Made by a program: the position numbers and the translations under genes. Below, in pieces: positions 53,801 through 60,688 of a DNA stretch of 64,000 nucleotides. The notes below the pieces were generated by a model. That model saw nothing but the letters and a program-made list of their open reading frames with translations, was not told the origin of the DNA and ran no database searches. Each line of letters starts with the position of its first letter. Position 1 is the stretch's first letter. This DNA is from Polaromonas sp. JS666 (GTDB lineage Bacteria; Pseudomonadota; Gammaproteobacteria; Burkholderiales; Burkholderiaceae_C). The stretch is from assembly GCF_900103405.1 (NCBI RefSeq), contig NZ_FNHX01000005.1:2845-66844 (forward strand). Reading direction: 5' to 3'.

Positions 53801-56005
53801 GGCAGCAACGTGGAAGCCGGCCGTGCCGTACAGCTGCTGGCCGACAACCAGGTCAAGCTGCTGGCCGCGCAGAACACCGCCAGCCAGAACAGCAGCAACA
53901 GCAACAGCTCCGGCAGCCTTGGTGTCAGCTTCGGCACCGACGGCCTGCTGTTCAACGCCAGCGCCAGCGGCGGCAAAGGCAAGGCCGACGGCACGGACAC
54001 GGCCTACACCAACACCCAGGTCAAGGCCGGCCAGCAGGTCAGCATCACCAGCGGTGGCGACACCACCTTGCAGGGCGCTGTCGTGAAAGCCGACCAGGTC
54101 AAGGCCGCTGTGGGCGGCAACCTCAATATCGCCTCCTTGCAAGACAGCAGCACCTACACCAGCGAACAAAAGAGCATGGGCGGCTCGGTGAGCGTCGGCT
54201 TCGGCAAGATGAGCGGCAGCTTCAGCGCCTCCAACAGCAATATCAACTCCAACTTCAACAGCGTTGGCGAACAAAGCGGCATCAAGGCCGGCGACGGTGG
54301 CTTCCAGGTCAATGTGGGTGGCAACACGACGCTCAACGGCAGCGTGATCGCCAGCAACCAGGCGGCGGTGGAGCAGGGCAAGAACAGCTTCGCCACGGGT
54401 GGCACGCTAAGCATCAACGACATCCAGAACAGCGCAAGCTATGACGCCAAGTCTGTCGGCATAAGTCTGGGGACCAGCCAGCAGCCGACCGGCAAGCTGG
54501 ACATGAGCGGCCTGGGCATAGGCATAGGCAGCGACAAAGGCAATGCCAGCAGCACCAGCAGCGCAGGGATCAGCGGCATTGCGGGCAACACCGCTGTCAG
54601 GAGCACGGATGCGGAGACCGGACTGGCCAAGATATTTGATGCCGACAAGGTGCAGCGCGAAATCGCTGCTCAGACACAAATCACCCAATACTTCGGGCAA
54701 CAGGCAACCAAGGCTGTGGGCGACTATGCCCAGACCAAGCTCAATGAGGCTCTGACTCTGCGAACCCAGGCCAATACTGAAACTAATGACGAACGCAAGC
54801 AGGCTCTGAACGCTCAAGCCAAAGAGCTTGAAGACAATTGGGGCAGCAGCGGTGTGCTGCGGGTGGCGCTACATACCGTCATCGGCGGACTCACAGGCGG
54901 CTCCGGTGGTGCGGTTGGCGCGGCCGCTGGAACACTGACTGCGCCAGTGGTGGCGCAAGCGCTTACCGATGCTGGCATCAGTGGGCCGTTGGCACAAACC
55001 CTGACGGCAATCGCGTCAACTGCAGTGGGGGCGGCCGCGGGGGGAACTGCGGGTGGGGCTGCTGCGGGTAATGAGGTGGTGAATAACTATTTGGATCACC
55101 GTCGTCCAAGCATGCTACGGTTGTCTGAAAGGGAACAGTATGAGGCGGCACTATCTGGATGTGCGAATGGAGAGGCCGCCGCTTGCTCCAAGCGTGATGA
55201 GCTTGCTGCGCTGTCCGCTCAACGAGACAGGGAATTGGCGCAAGCGTGTTCTGGACAAACCCCTGGCTACTGTAACGACCTGAAAAGCCAGGCCATTGCC
55301 ATGGGCAACCGAGTCTTCACAACGCCGAGTGGCTTCACCTATGCCAATAGCCCTCTGTTTACTTCACTTAATACCGCAACCATAGGTCCGATCTTCGATC
55401 CGCGCACGGGCACCTTTCATGACGCTGCATCAAGAAGCACTTCAGAAGCACTGGTGCTGGAGGTAGGCAACCAAATAGCCGCTGCCGCGTTAGGGCTCGT
55501 AGTCAAAGGAGCATCTTCTCTAGCGACTCGGGGTGCAGTAAATCTGGAAGTGGGCAGCGCTGGAAATGGCGTCTATGCAAGTGCTAGGCCGGTTTCAGAA
55601 GTTTTTCCAGAATTGAATGGAATAAACCCTCACTATGTTGAGAACGCTGCCGCAGGCATCAATACAAACTGCATAAGTTGTGCAATAGCAGCTCAGCAAA
55701 GACTTTTGGGGCAAAACATAGGTGCAACAGCGAGTCAAACAAAGTATGGGGTATACAGTGACCTTTTCCCTGTCGCGCCGCTCGGCTATCAAGCCCCTTC
55801 AACTGTATCGAAAATTTCACAAGAGATGTTGGCAGCTGGAGATGGCGCAGTGGGAACAGTTGTAATTCAGCAAGGACAGAACGCGCCTCTTCACGTTATC
55901 AACGTAGTTAACCGCAATGGTCAAGTCTATTTTGTTGATACTCAGATCGGGAAAATTGTGACCCTGAAGGACAATCTAGTTGTACGACTAGGGAGACCCC
56001 TATGA
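47891..56005 (+). CDS. CdiA/FHA-like two-partner-secretion exoprotein with papain-fold toxin tip
   Basis: The protein has 2704 residues. The extended signal peptide (MNKHLHRIVFNAKRGQRMVV...) is followed by a TPS secretion domain (about 75-330, with QPNGAILNNSRTNVQTQLGG and NPAGINVNGGGFLNANRVTL), then degenerate FHA repeats. An aromatic-rich insertion (about 955-1090) precedes a conserved block (from 1298, LIETDPRFANYRNWLGSDYM to LTSDIVWLVEQEV) found in CdiA-type proteins. More repeats and a Gly/Ala pretoxin region follow. The junction word here is NNYL (2398-2401), not VENN. The last 110 residues look like a Tox-PL/papain-fold domain with Cys2594 (TNCISCA), His2668 (PLHVINVV) and Asp2683 (YFVDTQIG). 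Base composition drops sharply in G/C after about 55080. Confidence 0.93.
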   Translation: MNKHLHRIVFNAKRGQRMVVAETASAQGKAASGNTAGVTAQLGPQASLHPLRFAVLAALGMVLCWQPGLHAQIVAAPGAPASQRPTVLQTANGLPQVNIQTPSAAGVSRNTYQQFDVQPNGAILNNSRTNVQTQLGGFVSANPWLATGPARVILNEVNSGNPSQLRGYVEVAGQRAEVIIANPAGINVNGGGFLNANRVTLTTGTPVLNGGALEGFRVQGGSVSVGGAGLDTSTADYTAILARAVQFNAGVWARELRVATGANDIDAAQHNATPIAGTGAAPSYAVDVAQLGGMYAGKIYLIGTETGLGVRNAGVIGASGGDLVLQANGWLTNTGSIQAAGHVQLTTTGAITNSGAGAVISAQGNSSITTGAGLANEAGAMIVATGTLAINAAGALQNTQATVAGNGAVTVNAASLSNASGTIASVGGDLAVTTPGATSNTVAGGAAQGGRLSAGGNVTLSNTGLVNTGSSLTGTAITVDTHLQAFNNTGGTVSASGVTSLNSGALTNTAGLIQSTGALTLDTHGQTLTNTNAAGHSSGAGGITSQGAVNLVTGDVNNAAGSIGAKGALTVSAANVGNAGGQIVSESTAGLTTTGFNNSGGQLQAAGNVSVAAGPGAITNTGGLVRSDESVTLAAASVVNSNTSGANQGLEGKNIAITAATVANDSGAIRSSVNATLTSSGSINNNAGLISAGNTATLQDTAATKTLAVTNAGGTVIAGLSLAATAASLGGNGSLLSQQDVSLTLTSDFNNTGEVIANRDVTLSTTGDLSNSGKLQAGRNLAASAANVINAATGVISGVNTTVSAANTLTNRGLIDGQETRINAATLTNIGTGRIYGDHVAIAATTVNNSTETVGGTRADAVIAARNRLDIGAQTLNNGEGALIFSGGTAADALTIGGSLDAGGRATGQAGAVNNSGGTIESLGGLAITAGQINNTNPNFAYTLQAGGAGGGSGREYITAQGNYAPNDVGWVVSAETYRAGPIGGYAYWDVAGLQQIYGGPGRWASEDGIPPYTGHLNVDGKGRLLLKGAPYSDPKYAPYFLGPNAYVQAHYLLTGARDGLVSTPVAAFFGYDASSPVWDVFGVARPQTTSDVDPAPWIALQAQIDAMRMTVVANAVAVEGFRDYTSSPQTPVVTQSTPGKILSAGAMTLHAATALVNDQSQIIAGGALNITGQAVDNRGRTVSVNAQRNGTAYFWSNYNEGCGGWDGCDYNYNAYRDSAYVQDVPQTVTLNAFQSRSFTAPGGTGTQVAAAAGASIGSGPSAPGALSAAGVRTVPVNLSVPSTSLFRLNPNPAGGFLIETDPRFANYRNWLGSDYMLGQLALDPAVTQKRLGDGFYEQRLINEQVAQLTGQRFLGNYTSDEAQYKALMDAGIAYAQQYQLRPGIALSAIQMAQLTSDIVWLVEQEVTLADGSKTRALVPQVYVQVKDGDLAPTGALLAGKSVNINLAGDMGNTGTVAGRTVVNLTAENVQNLGGRITGDALSVAARNDLNNIGGQIIAASSLNASAGRDLNVVTTTSSASNQTGGTSSNSFSLTGIDRVAGLYVSNPGGTLLASAGRDANIIAGVISNSGANGSTVISAGNSINLGTVATASSSLQSRGEDHFLRDSQTADVGSQLQTAGSLSLIAGKDLNAKAANVQAGGDLTASAGNNVNITEGRKTNSFGFALTTAESDLFSSSSTTERRSSEQDKAAGSSLGGKTVTIVSGKDINVKGSSIISDAGTTLAAGNNLSIEAAQNTSSSTSFYEKKESGLLDGEGAGITVGTREQSTDQKNRGTTAAASTVGSIAGNVTLVANEAYKQVGSDVMAPGGDVTIVAKKVDIVEARETSRSETEQKFKQTGLTLEITSPVISAMQTIDKMSDAAGDTKDSRMQGLAVANAAFAAKNAYNAVQAGQLPKPTGGNNPSANTDAEPSAADKAGGINIAISLGSSESQSNSVSQSNTANGSTVTAGGTITIAATGAGQDSNLTIQGSNVEAGRAVQLLADNQVKLLAAQNTASQNSSNSNSSGSLGVSFGTDGLLFNASASGGKGKADGTDTAYTNTQVKAGQQVSITSGGDTTLQGAVVKADQVKAAVGGNLNIASLQDSSTYTSEQKSMGGSVSVGFGKMSGSFSASNSNINSNFNSVGEQSGIKAGDGGFQVNVGGNTTLNGSVIASNQAAVEQGKNSFATGGTLSINDIQNSASYDAKSVGISLGTSQQPTGKLDMSGLGIGIGSDKGNASSTSSAGISGIAGNTAVRSTDAETGLAKIFDADKVQREIAAQTQITQYFGQQATKAVGDYAQTKLNEALTLRTQANTETNDERKQALNAQAKELEDNWGSSGVLRVALHTVIGGLTGGSGGAVGAAAGTLTAPVVAQALTDAGISGPLAQTLTAIASTAVGAAAGGTAGGAAAGNEVVNNYLDHRRPSMLRLSEREQYEAALSGCANGEAAACSKRDELAALSAQRDRELAQACSGQTPGYCNDLKSQAIAMGNRVFTTPSGFTYANSPLFTSLNTATIGPIFDPRTGTFHDAASRSTSEALVLEVGNQIAAAALGLVVKGASSLATRGAVNLEVGSAGNGVYASARPVSEVFPELNGINPHYVENAAAGINTNCISCAIAAQQRLLGQNIGATASQTKYGVYSDLFPVAPLGYQAPSTVSKISQEMLAAGDGAVGTVVIQQGQNAPLHVINVVNRNGQVYFVDTQIGKIVTLKDNLVVRLGRPL

Positions 56006-56313
56006 AGCCTGAATTGATAAGCCTAAAAGAGGCCCGAGAAATTGCAGAAGAACTCGCGCAGTCTGATCTCGCTGGATTCGTCTCACAAGCCCCTGTTTCA
56101 AACTTCCTTGATGAACGTTATCTAGAGGCCGAAAACTGTTGGATGTTTTTTATAAGAAAAGACCTTAGTTTTCCCGAGGAGGCTACCTTGGCTGCGTCGG
56201 CAGCATTCGCTGTAAGCAAGCACGGAGTATTACGGACCGTGCCGGACTTCTCATCGGAACCTGAACGGCTTCATTCCTATTTGACGATGCTGTCAGATCA
56301 TTTTTCGACTTAA
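56002..56313 (+). CDS. Candidate immunity protein to the exoprotein toxin (YrhB/Imm35-like)
   Basis: The protein has 103 residues with no signal peptide. Its ATG overlaps the exoprotein stop by four bases (ATGA), the normal place for a cdiI gene. The sequence has a short helix (SLKEAREIAEELAQ), a central WMFFIR strand and AASAAFAVSKHGVLRTVPDF, a layout like the YrhB/Imm35 group, which is known beside papain-fold toxins. That family call is from memory of the pattern and is tentative; the immunity role by position is stronger. A/T-rich like the toxin tip. Confidence 0.75.
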   Translation: MKPELISLKEAREIAEELAQSDLAGFVSQAPVSNFLDERYLEAENCWMFFIRKDLSFPEEATLAASAAFAVSKHGVLRTVPDFSSEPERLHSYLTMLSDHFST

Positions 56314-56323
56314 GTGTTGATTC

Positions 56324-56352
56324 GGGTCAAACTTCAATGCAATTCAACAACC
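56324..56352 (+). repeat. 29-bp repeat, copy A (left arm of inverted repeat)
   Basis: Begins GGGTCAAACTTC and ends AATTCAACAACC. It forms an imperfect inverted repeat with 56419-56447 (24 of 29 positions) and a direct relationship with 56580-56608. It starts 11 bases after the immunity gene stop. Confidence 0.75.
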
Positions 56353-56354
56353 AC

Positions 56355-56398
56355 CGCGGTCTTCGCCGCCAAAAACGCCTACAACGCCGTCCAGACCG
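56355..56398 (+). repeat. Duplicated 44-bp fragment of the exoprotein gene
   Basis: These bases repeat 53524-53567 inside the exoprotein gene with two mismatches (56360, 56395). In the parent the sequence encodes NAAFAAKNAYNAVQAG. Here it sits isolated between the arms of the inverted repeat, out of any long frame. It marks recombination or partial duplication of the locus. Confidence 0.85.
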
Positions 56399-56418
56399 AC
56401 CAAGTGTCGCGAAATAGA

Positions 56419-56447
56419 GGTTGTTGAATTCCGTCGAAATCTGACCC
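56419..56447 (-). repeat. 29-bp repeat, copy B (right arm of inverted repeat)
   Basis: Reads GGTTGTTGAATTCC... on the plus strand; its complement matches copy A at 24 of 29 positions. Arms are separated by 66 bases that contain the exoprotein gene fragment. The arrangement looks like a small non-autonomous element or a rearrangement scar. Confidence 0.75.
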
Positions 56448-56549
56448 GGTTAAAGCAGTGATTTCCATCCAATCTTCACCCGCTTAGGCCCTAACTTGCT
56501 AGTTTTGAAAGCGGAGAAATCTAGGGGGCACCTACATCGTGACCAATGA

Positions 56550-56726
56550 GTCTGGGGGTCAAGGGTTGATAGAAAGATTGAATCAAACCTCAACGCAATT
56601 CAACATTGCGGGCGTATTCACATTGAGATGCTGGACAACCGGTTTATCAGCTACTCGCCGGATAACAAGATCTATAACAAAGTCCTGGATGCAATCCCTA
56701 ATCCAGGGCCATTCAACGGCGATTGA
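56550..56726 (+). pseudogene. Remnant coding fragment downstream of the immunity gene
   Basis: An open stretch with no start codon that reads ...IHIEMLDNRFISYSPDNK and ends LDAIPNPGPFNGD before TGA 56724. The composition looks protein-like and the fragment lies where displaced toxin tips are commonly found behind CdiA/immunity pairs. A frame shift near 56600 from a neighbouring frame (NESGGQGLIERLNQTSTQFN) is possible. Function not identified. Confidence 0.4.
56580..56608 (+). repeat. 29-bp repeat, copy C (direct repeat of copy A)
   Basis: GAATCAAACCTC...AATTCAACATTG matches copy A at 22 of 29 positions in the same orientation, 256 bases downstream. It lies inside the coding remnant at 56550-56726. 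Confidence 0.6.
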
Positions 56727-57060
56727 ATGTGCAATGCGGTACCTGCGGACCGAGGGCGCGCGGGAATTTGTGACATTAGGTTAGCGCGCCACTTCCAGGC
56801 GATGCGCCGATTGAAATTCTTCAATGTGGCTGTGCCCTAAGCATAGACCCTGTTCAGGCCGGCATACGTCGCACAAGGGCCGCTTCATGATGGCCCTTAC
56901 TCCTCTATTTGTAGGAGACACCCCAGCCCCTCGCCCACCTGACAAACGTCACAAACTGTTTAGTCAGGGCCGCGACCCCCAAAGACAGTATCAATCACCT
57001 TGTCAAAGCCATTAGCGAGGCGTATCTTGCAAAGCAAACAAGCACCGCAGGGGGACATCG
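56727..57060. other. Noncoding stretch between the toxin scar and the sensor gene
   Basis: A 334-base stretch with no gene I can support. A frame ending in TGA at 57062-57064, overlapping the next gene as GTGA, has no start codon upstream and is not called. AGGGGG at 57050-57054 serves the following GTG start. The promoter of the sensor gene should be here but was not resolved. Confidence 0.4.
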
Positions 57061-59004
57061 GTGATCAAGATACCGAGCTTTCACGCCAGGTCGATTCGCG
57101 CCCACCTGTTCTGGACCTATGCCGCGCTGGTGACGGTGCTGGTCGTCGCGCTGATGGCGCTGGCGGAGCTGGCGGCCAGCCGCATCGTGTTTGACGGCGC
57201 GCAGCGCGAGCTCGAGCAGCTGGGCCGGCGCACGCAGGAGCAGCTGCTGCGTTTCCAGGAGCCGGCGCGCGCCTGGCTGGAGGCGACTGCCAACGACCCG
57301 CATGCGGGGCTGGAAGGCGACAACGACATTTCGGTGCTGCGCATGCAGATGTCCATGCAGCAGCGCTATCCGCAGATAGGCTCGCTGGTGTTCGGCTACC
57401 CGGACGGCAGCTTCCAGCAGAACATGGTGCTGCGCAGCGCGCGCGACCGGGCCTGGGCCAAGTCGCTGCCGGAGGCGCGTTACGCGCAGCAGATCATCCG
57501 GGTGGACGAGCGGCAAAAGCGCACCGAGGAATGGGTGTTTTACGACCAGCAGATGACGGCGATCGCGAGCCAGCGGCGGCCCTGGGGCGAGCGCTATGAC
57601 CCGCGCGACCGCCCCTGGTACCAGGGCGCGAGCGACCTGAACCTGGGCACCTTCCAGGCGACCGATCCTTTTGTGCTGAAGGTGCCGGAGGAGTTCGGCA
57701 TGGCGCTGTCGCGTCCGCTGAGCGGCGCCCGGGGCGGGGTCGCGGCGGCGATGTTCACGGTAGGCGGCCTGTCGGATTTTCTGCATGCGCGCGGCGAGGA
57801 AAGCCGGGCCGAGCTGATCCTGTTCGACGCGCAGGGCCGGGTCTGGGGATGGTCGCAGGCGGACAGGCTGCGCCGCCTGCTGGGTTCGGGCACGCCGCTG
57901 AGCCTTTCTTCCTTGAGCGATCCGCTGTACGGCTCGCTGCACAAGCTGGTGGAGCAGGGGGCGGCGCAGGACACGCCCATCCATTCGCTCGAAGGCGCGG
58001 GAGGCCAGCGCTTCGCGGCGGTGGTGATGCCCATGGAGGGGGTGTTCAGCCACAAGGCTTATGTGGCGCTGGTGTCGGACCAGAACCTGTTGCTGGCGCA
58101 GGTGCGGCGCATGCGCTGGATGCTGCTGGGGGTGGGCGTGGCCGGGCTGCTGATGCTGCTGCCCATGCTGTTCTGGATGGCCAACCGGTTGGCGACGCCT
58201 TTGAAGAACCTGGTGCGTTCGGCCAAGCACATCCGCGAGTTCGAGTTCGACAGCGACATTCCGCAGGACAGCGATATTTCGGAAGTGCGGCGCCTGCAGG
58301 AGTCGTTGGCGCTGGCGCGTATCGCGCTGCAGGGTTTTTCGCGTTATGTGCCGCGGCCGCTGGTGAAACATTTCATCGCCAACCGGTTGACGCCGCAGGC
58401 CGGCGTGGAGCAGCGCGAGCTGGCGGTGCTGTGCGCCGCGCTGGACGAGCAGCACGCCACGGCAGTGACCTGGTCGCCGCATGCCGAACATTATTTGCAG
58501 ATCCTGGCGGTGGAGGTGGCGCAGGGCAAGGGCATGATGGACCGCTATGAGAGCTGTACGGCGGTGGCGCTGTGGAACACGCCGCTGAATGTCTCCAACC
58601 CCGCGGGCTATGCCTGCGAGGCGGCGCTGCGCGCGGTGGATGCGATGCGGGCGCTGGCCGAAGGGCTGAACACGACGGTGAAGCCGCCGTGTTTCGGGCT
58701 GGATTTCGGCGGCGCCACGGTGGGCAACTTCGGCACCTGGGACCACCTGACTTTCACCGCGGTGGGCGCTCCGCTGGACACTGCACGCGCGCTGGCGCGG
58801 CAGGCCAACGCGCTGGGGCTGAACGTCGCAGCCAGCCGCGCGGTGGCACTGGCGGCGGCGCGCTACTTCCGCTTCCGGCTGGCGGCCACGGTGCCGCTGG
58901 GCCCGCGCGGCGAGCTGCATGAGGTGTATGAACTGGTGGAGCGGATCGTGCATGAAGCCGATGCGAAACACGTCCGGGTGAGCGAGCCGGCGGCGGTGGC
59001 CTAG
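57061..59004 (+). CDS. Cache-domain membrane sensor with degenerate class III cyclase domain
   Basis: The protein has 647 residues from GTG 57061. Membrane helix 1 (about 15-38), a large periplasmic dCache-type domain (about 40-345) with the hallmark YDPRDRPWYQGA (near 180-191), membrane helix 2 (about 352-375), a short HAMP-like linker and a C-terminal cyclase homology domain (about 435-620). The domain order is that of adenylate/guanylate cyclases, but the first metal-binding Asp is replaced (LCAALDE where LFxDI is expected) and the GD pair is replaced by SC in YESCTAVALWNTP. It is therefore probably inactive as a cyclase. An ABC-type binding protein gene follows after 41 bases. Confidence 0.88.
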   Translation: MIKIPSFHARSIRAHLFWTYAALVTVLVVALMALAELAASRIVFDGAQRELEQLGRRTQEQLLRFQEPARAWLEATANDPHAGLEGDNDISVLRMQMSMQQRYPQIGSLVFGYPDGSFQQNMVLRSARDRAWAKSLPEARYAQQIIRVDERQKRTEEWVFYDQQMTAIASQRRPWGERYDPRDRPWYQGASDLNLGTFQATDPFVLKVPEEFGMALSRPLSGARGGVAAAMFTVGGLSDFLHARGEESRAELILFDAQGRVWGWSQADRLRRLLGSGTPLSLSSLSDPLYGSLHKLVEQGAAQDTPIHSLEGAGGQRFAAVVMPMEGVFSHKAYVALVSDQNLLLAQVRRMRWMLLGVGVAGLLMLLPMLFWMANRLATPLKNLVRSAKHIREFEFDSDIPQDSDISEVRRLQESLALARIALQGFSRYVPRPLVKHFIANRLTPQAGVEQRELAVLCAALDEQHATAVTWSPHAEHYLQILAVEVAQGKGMMDRYESCTAVALWNTPLNVSNPAGYACEAALRAVDAMRALAEGLNTTVKPPCFGLDFGGATVGNFGTWDHLTFTAVGAPLDTARALARQANALGLNVAASRAVALAAARYFRFRLAATVPLGPRGELHEVYELVERIVHEADAKHVRVSEPAAVA

Positions 59005-59045
59005 GCTTCACGGCGGGTCTCCACCAGGCTGAAAGAGAGGTTGCC

Positions 59046-60275
59046 ATGAACAGCGTACCGATGTTGACACGCAGGCGCTGGCTGCGCCGGGGCGCGGGCC
59101 TGGCCGCCTCGCTCGGGGTCGCCGGGTTGGCGCGCGCCCAGGCCGGCAGGCCCTTCACCATGTCCTACGGCTGGGTTCCGTGGGCGGCGGGCAATTCGCC
59201 GGTCACGCAACACATGATCAGCAAGCGGCTGATTGAAAAGCACGCGGCGGAGTTCGGCTACGACCTGACCATGGATTACCGGACCTACCCCGCGGCCGCG
59301 CCGCAGGTGGAGGCCCTGGCCGCGGGCCAGCTCGACATGGCGATGTGGGGCAACACGCCGACGATACGCGCCATCGTGGCGCAGCATCCTTTCAGCCTGG
59401 TGTCGGTGGCGGAGGGGCGGCTGAGGTTTTTGCTGTGCACGCGCAAGGATTCGACTATCCGCAATGTGCAGGACCTCAAGGGCAAGACCGTGGGCACGCT
59501 GATGGGCGCGGACCCGTACAACGCGTTCACGCAAATCCTGCGCTATGAGTTGGGCAACCCGGACCCGGCCGCCCACGGCATACGCATGGTGCACCTGCCG
59601 ACCCTGCCCGAGGCGGCGCAGGTGCCGGCCGGCATGGATGCGACGCTGGCCGTCTACCCGGCCTTCCTGAAGGCGCAGGCGACGGGCACGGTGGCCATCA
59701 TGAATTCCTACGGTTATACGGAGGGCCATTACGACGGGCCGGAAGGCAAGGGCGCGGGCATCCTGCTGCCCTCGGTGAAGAACTCGCCTTTTTATCCGGA
59801 CGGCTACTACCTGCACCGGTCCTTTCGCATCGTGCACAACAGCCTGGTGGAAAAGCATCCCAACCTGGTGCTGGCCTTTCTGCTGGCGCAGCAGGAAGCC
59901 GTGGCCGTGCTCAGCGAGTCGGACCCCGGCGTGGTGTCGCAGCTGGTCAAGTCCTATTGGGGCCTGTCACCGGCGGAGGGCGCCAAGGTGGTTCGCGATG
60001 AGGTGGTTTTTCGCCGCGGCTGGGCCTGGTCGACCGAAGGCGACGCGCTGTCCCTGCTCGCGACCTCCAAAATGATTGCCGGCGCAAAGATCATCCCCGA
60101 GCCGCTTAACTGGGCCCAGGTTAAAAGTGTGTTTGTCAAGACCGCCCCCGTGGTCAAGCTGGCCTATGACCGGCTGGGCGCGAAACCGGCGCTCGCGGAA
60201 TTCCAGAGCGCCCGGGTCGGCGACCTGCGCGGCCTGCCCTCCTGGGAAATGCAGCGCTGGAAGGACCGGGCCTAG
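59046..60275 (+). CDS. Tat-exported ABC-type substrate-binding protein (NMT1/SsuA-like)
   Basis: Periplasmic binding protein of 409 residues. The N-terminus LTRRRWLRRGAGLAASLGVA and cleavage near ARA-QA form a Tat signal. The fold pattern of the nitrate/sulfonate/thiamine-precursor binding group is visible: AAGQLDMAMWGNTPT, VQDLKGKTVGTLMGADPYN and ATLAVYPAFLKAQATG. No permease or ATPase gene is adjacent. It follows the Cache sensor gene closely on the same strand, so it may present a ligand to that sensor. AGAGAGG lies before ATG 59046. Confidence 0.88.
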   Translation: MNSVPMLTRRRWLRRGAGLAASLGVAGLARAQAGRPFTMSYGWVPWAAGNSPVTQHMISKRLIEKHAAEFGYDLTMDYRTYPAAAPQVEALAAGQLDMAMWGNTPTIRAIVAQHPFSLVSVAEGRLRFLLCTRKDSTIRNVQDLKGKTVGTLMGADPYNAFTQILRYELGNPDPAAHGIRMVHLPTLPEAAQVPAGMDATLAVYPAFLKAQATGTVAIMNSYGYTEGHYDGPEGKGAGILLPSVKNSPFYPDGYYLHRSFRIVHNSLVEKHPNLVLAFLLAQQEAVAVLSESDPGVVSQLVKSYWGLSPAEGAKVVRDEVVFRRGWAWSTEGDALSLLATSKMIAGAKIIPEPLNWAQVKSVFVKTAPVVKLAYDRLGAKPALAEFQSARVGDLRGLPSWEMQRWKDRA

Positions 60276-60311
60276 CCGGGACGCGGTTCGGCCGTCTGTT
60301 CGTTCAATTGG

Positions 60312-60409
60312 CCCAAAAAAAAAGCCCCTGCAGTAGAGGTCACTGCAGGGGGCTTGAACTGCTTGACAGCAGCCTTGTCTGGGATGAGAACAAGGAACGC
60401 CGGAGCGTC
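60312..60409 (-). ncRNA. Predicted small RNA (about 98 nt)
   Basis: On the minus strand a promoter (60416-60443) is followed by a roughly 98-base transcript. It has a stem CCTTGT/ACAAGG with 11-base loop, a stem CTGCT/AGCAG with GTCA loop, and a terminator hairpin with nine U residues. There is no reading frame with a ribosome site. It is intergenic on both strands. No known RNA family recognised. Confidence 0.55.
60315..60355 (-). terminator. Strong intrinsic terminator, minus strand
   Basis: AAGCCCCTGCAGT (60322-60334) pairs with ACTGCAGGGGGCTT (60342-60355), with one bulged base and a 7-base loop. The nine A residues at 60315-60323 give U9 on the minus strand. The plus strand after the stem is GAACTG, so plus-strand termination of the binding-protein gene would be poor. 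It is oriented for a minus-strand transcript, yet no minus-strand gene lies to the right. Confidence 0.85.
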
Positions 60410-60415
60410 TCGGTC

Positions 60416-60443
60416 ATTGTAAAAATCGTGTCGGCGCGGGCAA
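60416..60443 (-). promoter_or_regulatory. Candidate sigma-70 promoter for the minus-strand small RNA
   Basis: On the minus strand TTGCCC (60443-60438), a 16-base spacer and TACAAT (60421-60416): four of six and five of six consensus bases. Start expected near 60409. Confidence 0.5.
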
Positions 60444-60688
60444 GCCGACAATGTTTTTCTGCGGACATTTGCTGTTGATCAGCGGAAATTCTTGCGGACG
60501 CCCGGCGCCCGAAAGCTGGCAGGGTATACATAAATAGTTGTGTTTTCCGGCAAGCATTGCCCGCGCGTAGACAAAGTCCCCTGTACATCCCGGCGTTCTC
60601 GCAGACACTGCGGCGACGCCGACCGGGTGCTGCCGCTCATACCCTCTTAGTAAATCCGCACCAGGCCTCGGCGAAGCAGGGGATAACT

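Noticed and set aside
56539..56784. 81-residue ORF starting GTG/ATG near 56539
   Set aside because: Ser/Thr/Arg-rich with no ribosome site, and it competes with a more protein-like frame in the same place; treated as part of a broken remnant.
56824..57015. 63-residue ORF
   Set aside because: Composition is not protein-like and no ribosome site or homology pattern is seen.
56915..57064. Small gene coupled to the sensor gene through a GTGA overlap
   Set aside because: The frame is open for about 50 codons but has no ATG, GTG or TTG start after the last upstream stop.
60340..60608. Minus-strand ORFs of 64-82 residues over the small-RNA locus
   Set aside because: No ribosome sites and no coding character; the terminator and stem-loops fit an untranslated RNA better.
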